From: Chryseobacterium lactis
GTDB taxonomy: Bacteria > Bacteroidota > Bacteroidia > Flavobacteriales > Weeksellaceae
DNA: 64,000 nucleotides
Reading direction: 5' to 3'
Assembly: GCF_003815875.1 (NCBI RefSeq)
Contig: NZ_CP033924.1
Coordinates: 310,001 to 374,000, forward strand
Part shown: positions 8,583 to 17,331 of the stretch, one piece after another
How positions within the stretch are numbered: position 1 is the stretch's first letter
Layout of the letters: the number at the start of each line of letters is the position of its first letter
Position numbers and translations under genes: made by a program
Notes under the pieces: model-generated
What the model was told of the DNA's origin: nothing
Databases searched by the model: none
What the model saw: only the letters and a program-made list of their open reading frames with translations

Positions 8583-10156
8583 ATGTTTGTGGATAAATTA
8601 GAATCTAAAAAGTTGTTTCAATTTTTGGAACGACTTTTTTTATTTTGTTGGAAAACGCTAAGGCACAAAAAAGATTGAAAACTTTCCGTTATAAGGCGCG
8701 AGGATTTTATCTGCGATAAAATTGTAGGCTGTTGTGTTTATTTTACTCACGCAAATTTTGCAGATTACGCTGATGTTGATGATAAAATCTGCCCGATCTG
8801 TTTGATCAGCGAGAAAATTAATTCAATCCGAGGTTTTATCCTATCCTTGCTGAAAATCTCTGATTTTCTTGCGCCATAAAAATATACGCAATACATAATA
8901 AATCTTTGCGGCTTTACAATTTCCAACAACAAAAGTATCTCCATCTGCGAATAATGATAAGTAAGCTCTTGGCTTCTCGCAGACCTCAATAATTTCATAA
9001 ATGTTTGAGATCAAATTAGAATCTAAAAAGCTATTTCAATTTTGGAACGGCTTTTTTGTTGGGAAACGCAACGGCGCAAAAAAAGATTTAAAACTTCCTG
9101 TTATAAGGCGCAGGGATTTTATCTGCGATAAAATTATAGGCGGTCGAGTTTTATTTATCTCACGCAGATTTTGCAGATTACGCTGATGTTGATGATAAAA
9201 TCTGCTCGATTTGCCTGATCAGCGAGAAAATTAATTCAATCCGAGGTTTTATCCTATCCTTGCTGAAAATCTCTGATTTTCTTGCGCCATAAAAATATAC
9301 GCAATACATAATAAATCTTTGCGGCTTTACAATTTCCAACAACAAAAGTATCTCCATCTGCGAATAATGATAAGTAAGCTCTTGGCTTCTCGCAGACCTC
9401 AATAATTTCATAAATGTTTGAGATCAAATTAGAATCTAAAAAGCTATTTCAATTTTGGAACGGCTTTTTTGTTGGGAAACGCAACGGCGCAAAAAAAGAT
9501 TTAAAACTTCCTGTTATAAGGCGCAGGGATTTTATCTGCGATAAAATTATAGGCGGTCGAGTTTTATTTATCTCACGCAGATTTTGCAGATTACGCTGAT
9601 GTTGATGATAAAATCTGCTCGATTTGCCTGATCGGCGAGAAAATTAATTCAATCCGATGTTTATTGTACCCTTGCTGAAAAGCTCTGATTTTCTTGCGCC
9701 ACAAAAATACACACAATACATAATAAATCATTGCGCCTTTGCGATTTCCAACAGCAAAAGTATCTCCATCTGCGAATAATGATAAGTAAGCTCTTGGACC
9801 TCACTAATTTCATAAATGTTTGAGATCAAATTAGAATCTAAAAAGCTATTTTAATTTTGGAACGGCTTTTTTGTTGGGAAACGCAACGGCGCAAGGATTT
9901 TAGGATAGTGAGTGTTTTTAAGGCGCGAGGATTTTATCTGCGATAAAATTGTAGGCTGTTGTGTTTATTTTACTCACGCAAATTTTGCAGATTACGCTGA
10001 TGTTGATGATAAAATCTGCCCGATCTGCTTGATCAGCGAGAAAATTAATTCAATCCGATGTTTTATCCTATCCTTGCTGAAAATCTCTGATTTTCTTGCG
10101 CCATAAAAATACCCACAATACATAATAAATCATTGCGCCCTTGCGATTTCCAACAA
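8583..10156. repeat. Four-copy tandem array of a ~400-bp intergenic repeat
   Basis: Copies begin at 8583, 9001, 9414 and 9816 (418, 413, 402 and about 341 bp). Each starts ATGTTTG..AAATTAGAATCT. The second and third are almost identical, and the stretch 8808-9000 is repeated exactly at 9221-9413. The first and fourth share variants absent from the middle two, for example GGCGCGAGGATTTTATC. Every copy contains hairpin ATTTTATC-TGC-GATAAAAT and an inverted pair GCAGATTTT/AAAATCTGC (9164-9172 with 9197-9205 in copy two). Short open frames inside it repeat identically and have no coding character. No gene lies between 8475 and 10272. Confidence 0.9.
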
Positions 10157-10216
10157 ACCTAGGATGGCAAGGTGAGTTATTTTCTCTCTTTTTTGATAAA
10201 ATGAGGATTTAGCTCA

Positions 10217-10249
10217 CAAAAAAACCGCTCCACAAAGTGAAACGGTTTT
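10217..10249 (-). terminator. Terminator of sucC
   Basis: On the minus strand, a 13-bp stem with two G-T pairs (10237-10249 with 10221-10233) and a 3-base loop is followed by a run of T. It lies 24 bases after the sucC stop. Confidence 0.85.
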
Positions 10250-10272
10250 CTATTTTATTTAAAAATTTCAGA

Positions 10273-11463
10273 CTAAGCTAAAACTTCTTTTACTTTGTTT
10301 GCAGCTTCTTCTAAAGTAATTGCAGAGTGAACCGGAAGACCAGACTCATCAATTAATTTTTTAGCTTCTACAGCGTTAGTTCCCTGTAATCTTACGATCA
10401 ATGGAACAGGAAGGCTACCCATAGCTTTGTAAGCATCCACAACACCTTGAGCAACTCTGTCACATCTTACGATACCTCCGAAGATGTTGATCAGGATAGC
10501 TTTTACGTTTGGATCTCTTAAGATGATTCCGAAAGCAGTCTGTACTCTCTGAGCATCAGCAGTACCTCCTACGTCAAGGAAGTTAGCAGGGTTACCACCT
10601 GATAATTTGATGATATCCATAGTTGCCATTGCAAGACCGGCACCGTTTACCATACAAGCAACGTTACCATCCAATTTCACGAAGTTAAGACCAGCTTCAC
10701 CAGCTTCAACATCCATTGGATCTTCTTCTCTTGTATCTCTAAGTTCAGCTAAGTCTTTGTGACGGAACAATGAGTTGTCATCCAAAGTTACTTTAGCATC
10801 TACAGCGATAATTTTGTTATCAGAAGTCTTTAATACAGGGTTGATTTCGAAAAGAGAAGCATCAATTCCTGTGTAAGCATTGTATAGAGATGAAATAAAT
10901 TTCACAAATTCTTTGAAAGCATTTCCTTCAAGACCTAGGTTGAAAGCAATTTTTCTAGCCTGGAATCCTTGAAGACCGATAGCCGGGTCAATCAATTCGT
11001 TGTGGATTAAGTGAGGAGTTACTTCTGCAACGTGCTCAATATCCATACCTCCTTCTGTAGAATATACGATTGTATTTTTTCCTTCAGCTCTGTCTAAAAG
11101 AATAGAAACATAAAATTCTTTAGTTTCAGATTCTCCAGGATAATAAACATCTTCTGCAACCAAAACAGAGTGTACTTTTTTACCTTCAGCAGAAGTTTGT
11201 GGAGTTACCAACTGCATTCCAAGGATATTCTGAGCATTTTCTTTAAGCTTATCCATGTTTGGAGAGAACTTAACACCTCCACCTTTACCACGACCACCTG
11301 CGTGAATCTGTGCTTTTACAACCCAAGCTTGTGCTCCGGTTTCAGCAGTCAATTTTTCTGCAGCTGCTACAGCTTCGTCTACGTTGTTTGCAACGAAACC
11401 ACGTTGGATAGCTACTCCGTACTTTGATAAAATCTCTTTTGATTGATACTCGTGAAGATTCAT
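10273..11463 (-). CDS. sucC: Succinyl-CoA synthetase (ADP-forming) beta subunit
   Basis: A 396-aa subunit of the TCA-cycle enzyme converting succinyl-CoA plus ADP to succinate plus ATP; it pairs with SucD. It begins MNLHEYQSKEILSKYGV, the hallmark start of the ATP-grasp beta subunit. The nucleotide-binding segment QIHAGGRGKGGGVKF lies near residues 52-66. Metal- and phosphate-binding elements follow (EINPVLKT, VDAKVTLDDN, CMVNGAGLAMATMDIIKLSGG, NFLDVGGTADAQ, INIFGGIVRCD). Length and motifs are complete. sucD is not adjacent, as is usual in Flavobacteriia. It has its own terminator and reads away from the candidate origin, as expected for a highly expressed gene. Confidence 0.97.
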   Translation of the reverse strand: MNLHEYQSKEILSKYGVAIQRGFVANNVDEAVAAAEKLTAETGAQAWVVKAQIHAGGRGKGGGVKFSPNMDKLKENAQNILGMQLVTPQTSAEGKKVHSVLVAEDVYYPGESETKEFYVSILLDRAEGKNTIVYSTEGGMDIEHVAEVTPHLIHNELIDPAIGLQGFQARKIAFNLGLEGNAFKEFVKFISSLYNAYTGIDASLFEINPVLKTSDNKIIAVDAKVTLDDNSLFRHKDLAELRDTREEDPMDVEAGEAGLNFVKLDGNVACMVNGAGLAMATMDIIKLSGGNPANFLDVGGTADAQRVQTAFGIILRDPNVKAILINIFGGIVRCDRVAQGVVDAYKAMGSLPVPLIVRLQGTNAVEAKKLIDESGLPVHSAITLEEAANKVKEVLA

Positions 11464-11594
11464 ATTATTTTTATTATTTTATTTAAATATTTAAAGGTTG
11501 ACAAATTTACTAAAAAGACACGGAAGTTCAAGTTTATTGACCTAAAATTTAAAGTCCGATTGACTTGATTTTTAACATATCATTCAATTTTCCT

Positions 11595-12872
11595 TTATTC
11601 TTCCGCCAATTTTTCAGACTGAGAACCAATAAAAGGAATTCTCGGAGCCAGAAAATACCCTGTAAGGCTGGCAAATAAAATAGGGACAAAGTAGGTAAAC
11701 CCAGTCAATGTTCCAAGGATTATTGTTGTACTCATCGGTGTTCTTGTGACACAGGCATTAATAGCGGCCATACAGCTTACAATAGCTAGTGTGGTGTCTA
11801 CAGATGGAAATAAATTATGAATAATTAATCCCAAGGTTGTTCCCACAAAAAATAAAGGGATAATAAAACCACCCCTCCATCCGGAAGTTACTGTGATAGC
11901 TATAGCCAGTATTTTAAAAACAAGAATCAGGATCAGGAAGTTTAGTCCAAAATTTCCACCGATCAGCTGATTAATCTCATTATGCCCGAAGTATCTTGTA
12001 ATAGGAAAATTGTAAGCAATCACCCCTAAAATAACTCCACCTACAAATGTTTTTATATAAATAGGAAACTTTTTGTATTCAAAAACTTTTTTAAAAAATT
12101 TAACTACAAAAATGAAGATCCATCCAAATAAAGTTCCAATGATTCCAAAAGCAGTAGCATAGGCAAAATCGTATACTCCTGTGTAATGATACGCTTTCAA
12201 ATCCCAGGTTGCTCCTATTCCAAGATGGATAATCAATGCAAACATCAGATAACTGAAACAGCTTGCTACCAGCGCCGGAATAATGGCTTTATAATATTCA
12301 ACCGCATGTTTATGATGGAGGATTTCCAGAGAAAAAAGGCTTCCTCCCAGTGGAGCTCCAAATAATGCAGTAAAACCGGAAGCCATTCCGGCAATACTTA
12401 ATGAACGTAATTCCTCTCCTTTTAATCGGAATACCTTTCCCAACCAGGTTCCGGTAGATCCGGTAACCTGTACCAAAGGCGCTTCCGGACCCAGACTTCC
12501 TCCTGAAGCCACACAAAAAAGTGATGAAAGGATCATCGAAGGGTTATTCTTTGGATCCAGTTTTCCTTTATTGAATCTGATGTTATTAACAATCAGGTGA
12601 ATTTCTCCCGGATCACCGATAAAGTGAATTACCAGACCCGCCAACAATCCACAAATTGCCATCGTCGGAATTACCTGCCAACCTTGAAAATGAGCCAGAA
12701 ATTCTGTAAAGTGTTCCAGTACGATCCAATAACCGCCGGCAATAATACCGCCTACAAGACCTGTTATCGCCCACATGAAAAAAGTTCGGCTGAACACAAA
12801 GGGATTAAATCTTATAGGTTGATCTAAAAGATTAAAAGTTCGTATTAACCTCCTTCTTCTGTCAATTTTCAT
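11595..12872 (-). CDS. ClC family chloride channel/transporter
   Basis: A 425-aa polytopic membrane protein of the voltage-gated chloride channel family. Recognisable ClC elements are SGGSLGPEAPLVQVTG, corresponding to the family GKEGP segment with its gating glutamate retained but Lys and Gly replaced, then FTALFGAPLGGSLFSLEIL and the late selectivity-filter motif TSGWRGGFIIPLFFVG. About ten hydrophobic segments are present and no C-terminal CBS domains, matching bacterial ClCs. It is the last gene of the mvaA-orf-orf-DUF423-clc run, starting 2 bp after the DUF423 stop, so it is probably co-transcribed. Channel versus antiporter cannot be decided with certainty. Confidence 0.9.
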   Translation of the reverse strand: MKIDRRRRLIRTFNLLDQPIRFNPFVFSRTFFMWAITGLVGGIIAGGYWIVLEHFTEFLAHFQGWQVIPTMAICGLLAGLVIHFIGDPGEIHLIVNNIRFNKGKLDPKNNPSMILSSLFCVASGGSLGPEAPLVQVTGSTGTWLGKVFRLKGEELRSLSIAGMASGFTALFGAPLGGSLFSLEILHHKHAVEYYKAIIPALVASCFSYLMFALIIHLGIGATWDLKAYHYTGVYDFAYATAFGIIGTLFGWIFIFVVKFFKKVFEYKKFPIYIKTFVGGVILGVIAYNFPITRYFGHNEINQLIGGNFGLNFLILILVFKILAIAITVTSGWRGGFIIPLFFVGTTLGLIIHNLFPSVDTTLAIVSCMAAINACVTRTPMSTTIILGTLTGFTYFVPILFASLTGYFLAPRIPFIGSQSEKLAEE

Positions 12873-12874
12873 TT

Positions 12875-13261
12875 TTAGATTTTATTTTTAGCAAAATAAA
12901 GGATCAGCATTCCCCAGCTCAAGATCATCATCAAACCACCAAGCGGAGTGATAGGCCCCAGGAATTTAAGATTCATTCCTAAGTAATCCTGCATACTTAA
13001 AAAGTAAATGCTTACTGAGAATAAAAGTGTTCCCGCAATCATTAAAATGGAAGTCCATTTTTCAGCCGAAGTTTCAAATTTTAAGATATAGCCGATGATT
13101 AGCAGGAAAAATGCTGCATACATCTGATATCGTACTCCTGTTTCAAAACTTTCCAGTCTTTCCACAGCTAATATTTTCTTTAAAGCATGTGCACCAAAAG
13201 CACCAAGGATCACAGACACCATTCCGTAGACCGCTCCAAAAATTAAAGTAATCGTTTTCAT
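12875..13261 (-). CDS. DUF423 family small membrane protein
   Basis: A 128-aa inner-membrane protein with four hydrophobic helices: TLIFGAVYGMVSVILGAFGAHAL, YQMYAAFFLLIIGYIL, ILMIAGTLLFSVSIYFLS and GGLMMILSWGMLILYFA. The N-terminal GAFGAHALKKIL and the C-terminal ITPLGGLMMILSW are signature stretches of DUF423 (YwdK-like) proteins, whose biochemical role is not established. It sits 2 bp from each neighbour (secreted protein upstream, ClC channel downstream), which shows it belongs to the operon. The length is normal for the family. Confidence 0.9.
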   Translation of the reverse strand: MKTITLIFGAVYGMVSVILGAFGAHALKKILAVERLESFETGVRYQMYAAFFLLIIGYILKFETSAEKWTSILMIAGTLLFSVSIYFLSMQDYLGMNLKFLGPITPLGGLMMILSWGMLILYFAKNKI

Positions 13262-13263
13262 TT

Positions 13264-14334
13264 TTATAACTCTTCTAATTCTAAGGTTAAATATTTTTTT
13301 GTTTTCGCATCCTGCCAGGTTCCGATGATTTTATTTCCTTTTAAATCTGCTTCCACTAAGGCTCTTGGTATCCATTGTTTCAATTCTTCACTATGGTAAT
13401 CATCTTCTGTGATTGAAAAATGGCCATGAACAAATTCTCCTCTCCAGTTGATCTGTTTCTTATTCTTATCATACCAATAAGTCGCTGAAAAGGAATCATC
13501 CTCATTGATTTCATTGAACAAAACCGTAATCGGATATTTTCCATCAATTTTTCCTTTGTACAATTTATTCCCAGGACTTGTTCTATCAGTCTTTTCAGAA
13601 CCTGAAATCAGATTTTTGGCATAAGGACTCCAATATTTTTCCAGTTCTTTGTAAGAAAATTCTATTTCATGACTTCCCAGATCATCCAGGGCTCTCATAG
13701 CATGATTGGAACATCTTCCGGCTACAAAAGTGAGTTTATCCTTTCCGAAAAAATATCTGATACCATTCAAAGTATAATCTATGAAGCATCCTTCATATAA
13801 ACCAATCTGTTCCTGAACTTCTTCTGAAGCATTTTTTTGAGACTTCAATTTAACAAGAAAATTATCGACTCTTTTTTTGATCTTTTTTTGAATCAAACCA
13901 TTAATTGTCTTAACAGCACCTTCCTGAAATAAATCTTCAGCATTGATATAATTCCCTGTCCTCAGGTCAAAATTTTTCCAGTCTGAAAATTCTTCGGGAT
14001 AAGCTCCTGAAGCTTCACCATCAATACTGATACTTAGAATATTTTTGGGAGTTTCCAGTTTTTTCCAATCATAGAAATATACATAGTTTGCATATGAAGT
14101 AGCTCCTGCATTCACCTTTTTAGAAGGATTTCCTTCTGATCCGGGAATATATTCCAGTTCACTTACCTGAAGAAAAAGATTAATCTTCTTTTCTATTCTG
14201 GAATTATCGGAATAGGAAATAACAGGAAAAACAAAGTCTTTCGTTTTTGGCTGCAAGTCACTTATCTTTAAATTTTTCTGTTGAGAAAAACTTAAACCGG
14301 AGACCAACATGAAAAATAAGACTGCCTGCTTCAC
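13264..14334 (-). CDS. Secreted protein of unknown function
   Basis: A 356-aa exported protein; the signal peptide is MKQAVLFFMLVSGLSFSQQ, ending in the FSQ pattern common in Chryseobacterium. The start is GTG at 14334, which overlaps the TGA of the upstream 56-aa gene in a GTGA arrangement, implying coupled translation. The middle region (GEASGAYPEEFSDWKNFDLRTGNYINAEDLF, then FIDYTLNGIRYFFGKDKLTF and YKELEKYW) resembles DUF3298/RsiV-like C-terminal domains. The end (GKIDGKYPITVLF, ATYWYDKNKKQINWRGEF, KGNKIIGTWQDAKTKKYLTLEL) looks like a small beta domain. The DUF3298 likeness is a weak, unverified impression. No function is assigned. Confidence 0.75.
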   Translation of the reverse strand: MKQAVLFFMLVSGLSFSQQKNLKISDLQPKTKDFVFPVISYSDNSRIEKKINLFLQVSELEYIPGSEGNPSKKVNAGATSYANYVYFYDWKKLETPKNILSISIDGEASGAYPEEFSDWKNFDLRTGNYINAEDLFQEGAVKTINGLIQKKIKKRVDNFLVKLKSQKNASEEVQEQIGLYEGCFIDYTLNGIRYFFGKDKLTFVAGRCSNHAMRALDDLGSHEIEFSYKELEKYWSPYAKNLISGSEKTDRTSPGNKLYKGKIDGKYPITVLFNEINEDDSFSATYWYDKNKKQINWRGEFVHGHFSITEDDYHSEELKQWIPRALVEADLKGNKIIGTWQDAKTKKYLTLELEEL

Positions 14335-14501
14335 TGTTTCGATTTTAAATACATTAAAATAAACTTGGCTACCAATGTAGAAATTCCCAGTATGAGAAAC
14401 ATATTGGCAAATCTCTTGGAACTTCTGAAACCCGGATGATTGGTTTTCTTTAAAAAGAATCCAAAAAGAAGAAATACGATGGGCAAAATGATCTGTAACA
14501 T
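14331..14501 (-). CDS. 56-aa small membrane protein, translationally coupled at both ends
   Basis: Translation gives 56 residues starting MLQIILPIVFLLFGFFLKK and ending KFILMYLKSKQ. Two hydrophobic helices (about residues 2-17 and 33-50) are separated by a basic loop (KKTNHPGFRSSKRFAN). Its ATG overlaps the mvaA stop as TAATG at 14501. Its TGA overlaps the GTG start of the next gene at 14331-14334. Overlap at both ends and a complete coding frame filling the gap are strong signs of a real gene. The composition suggests a small inner-membrane protein; no family is recognised. Confidence 0.8.
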   Translation of the reverse strand: MLQIILPIVFLLFGFFLKKTNHPGFRSSKRFANMFLILGISTLVAKFILMYLKSKQ

Positions 14502-15829
14502 TAGTTTCCTCTCATTCTGTTAAACTCATGAATCACCTCATGATGGCTTACTGTCTTATCTTTAAAATATGTCACAAAATGCTGCTTTTCTTCTTCAGTC
14601 GCTCCTAATTGATTTAAAATATTCAATAAATGCATTTTCATGTGTCCTTTCTGAATACCGGTGGTCACCAGAGAACGCAATGCTCCGAAGTTCTGAGCCA
14701 AACCTGAAACAGCAAGAATACTCATTAATTCCTGTGCTGAAGGCTTTCCAAGAAGAGCCAGAGAGAATTTTACCAGAGGATGAAGATTCGTTAAGCCTCC
14801 TACAACTCCCACAGAAATCGGAAGATCAATCCAGAATCTGAAAACTCCGTTATCCGTTGTACAGTGCGTCAAAGATCTGTATTGGCCATTTCTTGCGGCA
14901 TACGCATGGGCGCAAGCTTCCGTTGCTCTGAAATCGTTTCCGGTGGCGATCACTACTGCATCTACCCCATTCATTACTCCTTTATTGTGAGTTGTTGCAC
15001 GATAAGGCTCAATTTCTGCGATGGTAACTGCCTGTTTGAATTTAGCAGCAAATTCTTCAGGAGAAATTCCGCTGTCGTCTTTTAAATCTTCCATTTTACA
15101 TGAAACCTCAGCTCTTACGATACAATCAGGAGTAAAATTGGAAAGGATGTTCATCACGATTTGCAATGAATGTTTTTCCTCTTCTGTAAAATCTTCACTG
15201 GTGGCCACTTCCTGTCTTAAAGTTTTTCCAAACTGCTCAAGGCAAGAATTAATAAAGTTGGCTCCCATTGAATCTACCGTATCGAAGCTGGCTTTCAACT
15301 GGTAATAATTTGGCATTTCCGCTGTTTTATCAACCAGGCTGATATTAAGAATACCACCGCCACGTTTTCTCATATTGGAGGTGATATCTTCTGTTGTTTC
15401 AAATAATTTTTTCTTTAAACTGAAATTAAAGAAATGCAATAATTTGTGAGGTTCCACATTAAAAATAAAGTGGGTGTGGCCCAATTTTTCAGTATTGATA
15501 ATGGTAGTTTTAAAACCTCCTTTATCAATCCAGAATTTCGCAGCTTTAGAAGCGGCTGCTACTACAGAACTTTCCTCAACAGCCATTGGAAGTGCCAACA
15601 GTTTTCCGTCGATCAAAAAGTTGGGAGCAATTCCGTAAGGCATATAAAAATTGGAGATGGTATTTTCAGAAAACTCATCGTGAAGTTTCTGAAGATCGGC
15701 ATCATTGTTCCAATATTGTCTTAATATATTTTGGTATTCCTGATTTCCTTCAAGATATTCGTTTACGAGCCAGTCGATTTTTCCTTGCTTTGGAAGCTTG
15801 GAAAAACCTTCGATTGGTTTATGATTCAT
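14501..15829 (-). CDS. mvaA: Hydroxymethylglutaryl-CoA reductase, degradative/class II type
   Basis: A 442-aa soluble enzyme interconverting HMG-CoA and mevalonate. It begins NHKPIEGFSKL, the class II start with the catalytic Glu region following (LPMAVEESSVVAAASKAAKF). Later motifs are DSMGANFINSC, the long HNKGVMNGVDAVVIATGNDFRATEA block, the nucleotide motif VGVVGGLTNLHP and the catalytic His in KGHMKMHL near the end. There is no membrane anchor, which separates it from eukaryotic class I enzymes. It heads a five-gene minus-strand operon. In Flavobacteriia it usually supplies the mevalonate route to isoprenoids, so the name 'degradative' refers to family only. Confidence 0.93.
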   Translation of the reverse strand: MNHKPIEGFSKLPKQGKIDWLVNEYLEGNQEYQNILRQYWNNDADLQKLHDEFSENTISNFYMPYGIAPNFLIDGKLLALPMAVEESSVVAAASKAAKFWIDKGGFKTTIINTEKLGHTHFIFNVEPHKLLHFFNFSLKKKLFETTEDITSNMRKRGGGILNISLVDKTAEMPNYYQLKASFDTVDSMGANFINSCLEQFGKTLRQEVATSEDFTEEEKHSLQIVMNILSNFTPDCIVRAEVSCKMEDLKDDSGISPEEFAAKFKQAVTIAEIEPYRATTHNKGVMNGVDAVVIATGNDFRATEACAHAYAARNGQYRSLTHCTTDNGVFRFWIDLPISVGVVGGLTNLHPLVKFSLALLGKPSAQELMSILAVSGLAQNFGALRSLVTTGIQKGHMKMHLLNILNQLGATEEEKQHFVTYFKDKTVSHHEVIHEFNRMRGN

Positions 15830-16059
15830 ATATAAATATTTATTTTTTTAAAGGTTATATGCAATCGCGTCGTTTTCATTCTTATTTGTGCCTGCAAATC
15901 ATGGCGATTTCATAATATAAACTTTAATGAGCCGTAAATATAATGATTTTGAGACTCTTTTTTGTTGATAACTTCTATGAAAAAAGGTTGACATTTATCA
16001 ATTTTGGAACTAAATTTGAACAAAATTAAAATACCAATCGGATACAAACAATATCAAAT

Positions 16060-17319
16060 ATGAATTTTGAACGCCTTAAAGAAAAACTCGAAATCCTTGC
16101 AGATGCAGCAAAGTATGATGTTTCCTGCTCTTCAAGCGGAGGCACCAGGAAGAATAAAAAAGGTGCTTTGGGCGATAGCTCTGTAAGTGGAATCTGTCAT
16201 ACCTATACGGAAGACGGGCGTTGTGTTTCTTTGCTTAAAATTCTACTGACGAATCACTGTATTTATGATTGTGCTTATTGTGTATCCAGAAGTTCAAATG
16301 ATATTAAAAGAGCCGCTTTTACGGTTGAAGAAGTTGTTGATCTGACGATTAATTTTTATCGCCGAAACTATATTGAAGGATTATTTCTAAGCTCGGGAAT
16401 TTTCAAAAATGCAGATACAACGATGGAGCGATTGGTACGTGTTGCCAAAAAGTTGCGGACGGAAGAAAATTTCAATGGCTATATTCATTTGAAGTCTATT
16501 CCGGGAGCGAGTGATGAGCTGATGCAGGAGGCTGCTTTATATGCAGACAGGTTATCCGTGAATCTTGAAATTCCTACAGAAAGTGGTTTAAAACTACTGG
16601 CGCCTGAGAAAAACAGGCAAGATATGATTAGTCCGATGCGTTATATTCAAAAAGGAATCACACAGTATCAGGATGAAAAGAAAATTTTAAAGAAGGTGCC
16701 TAAGTTTGCTCCGGCAGGGCAATCTACCCAAATGATTGTAGGAGCTACGAATGAAAATGATCTCCAGATTATTAAAGTGGCTGATCATTTCTATAAGAAT
16801 TTTAACCTTAAAAGAGTCTATTATTCAGGATACGTGCCGGTTTTAGAGGATAAAAGACTACCCTCTTTAACGACGGAAGTCCCTATGCTCCGCGAAAACA
16901 GGCTATACCAGTCTGATTGGCTGATGAGATTTTATGGTTTTAAAGCAGAAGAAATTTTAGATCCTCACATTCCTTTTCTCGATCTGGAAATAGATCCGAA
17001 ATTAAGCTGGGCATTGCGCCACCTGGACCAGTTTCCGGTTAATCTTCAGACTAGTGATTATCAGATGATTTTAAGAATTCCTGGAATTGGAGTAAAAACA
17101 GCTCAAAAAATTGTGAGTGCAAGACGTTTCCAGACTTTAACGATGGATCATTTGAAGCAATTGGGCGCGGCGGTAAACCGGGCTAAATATTTTATTGATT
17201 TTAATGCCGGAAATGCCTATCTCCGGTATCTGACAGATAAAAATTTAAGAAAATTGCTGGTGGCCGGAAGTTCTTCCAAGTTTCACAATCAGTTTTCACA
17301 GCAGCTGACTTTGTTTTAA
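16060..17319 (+). CDS. Radical SAM DNA modification/repair protein (TIGR03916-like)
   Basis: A 419-aa cytoplasmic radical-SAM protein. The iron-sulfur motif is C67-IYD-C71-AY-C74 within LLTNHCIYDCAYC. Upstream sits the family stretch DVSCSSSGGTRKNKKGALG. A helix-hairpin-helix DNA-binding motif occurs near residues 336-354 (MILRIPGIGVKTAQKIVSAR). This combination defines the family known as putative DNA modification/repair radical SAM protein. Such proteins nearly always pair with TIGR03915, which is found here 1.3 kb downstream on the same strand with a P1 peptidase gene inserted on the other strand. The reaction is not established. The length is normal. Confidence 0.9.
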   Translation: MNFERLKEKLEILADAAKYDVSCSSSGGTRKNKKGALGDSSVSGICHTYTEDGRCVSLLKILLTNHCIYDCAYCVSRSSNDIKRAAFTVEEVVDLTINFYRRNYIEGLFLSSGIFKNADTTMERLVRVAKKLRTEENFNGYIHLKSIPGASDELMQEAALYADRLSVNLEIPTESGLKLLAPEKNRQDMISPMRYIQKGITQYQDEKKILKKVPKFAPAGQSTQMIVGATNENDLQIIKVADHFYKNFNLKRVYYSGYVPVLEDKRLPSLTTEVPMLRENRLYQSDWLMRFYGFKAEEILDPHIPFLDLEIDPKLSWALRHLDQFPVNLQTSDYQMILRIPGIGVKTAQKIVSARRFQTLTMDHLKQLGAAVNRAKYFIDFNAGNAYLRYLTDKNLRKLLVAGSSSKFHNQFSQQLTLF

Positions 17320-17331
17320 ATGCTTCAGCTT

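Noticed and set aside
8588..8596. Seventh DnaA box near 8.6 kb
   Set aside because: A single isolated match inside the first repeat copy; the other copies lack it, so it is probably coincidence.
8765..9599. Repeated 77-aa and 61-aa open frames in the 8.6-10.2 kb array
   Set aside because: They are identical because the DNA is duplicated, lie on both strands of the same hairpin-rich repeat, and lack coding character or a known family.
8583..10156. CRISPR array
   Set aside because: Units are about 400 bp with no short repeat/unique spacer pattern and no cas genes nearby.
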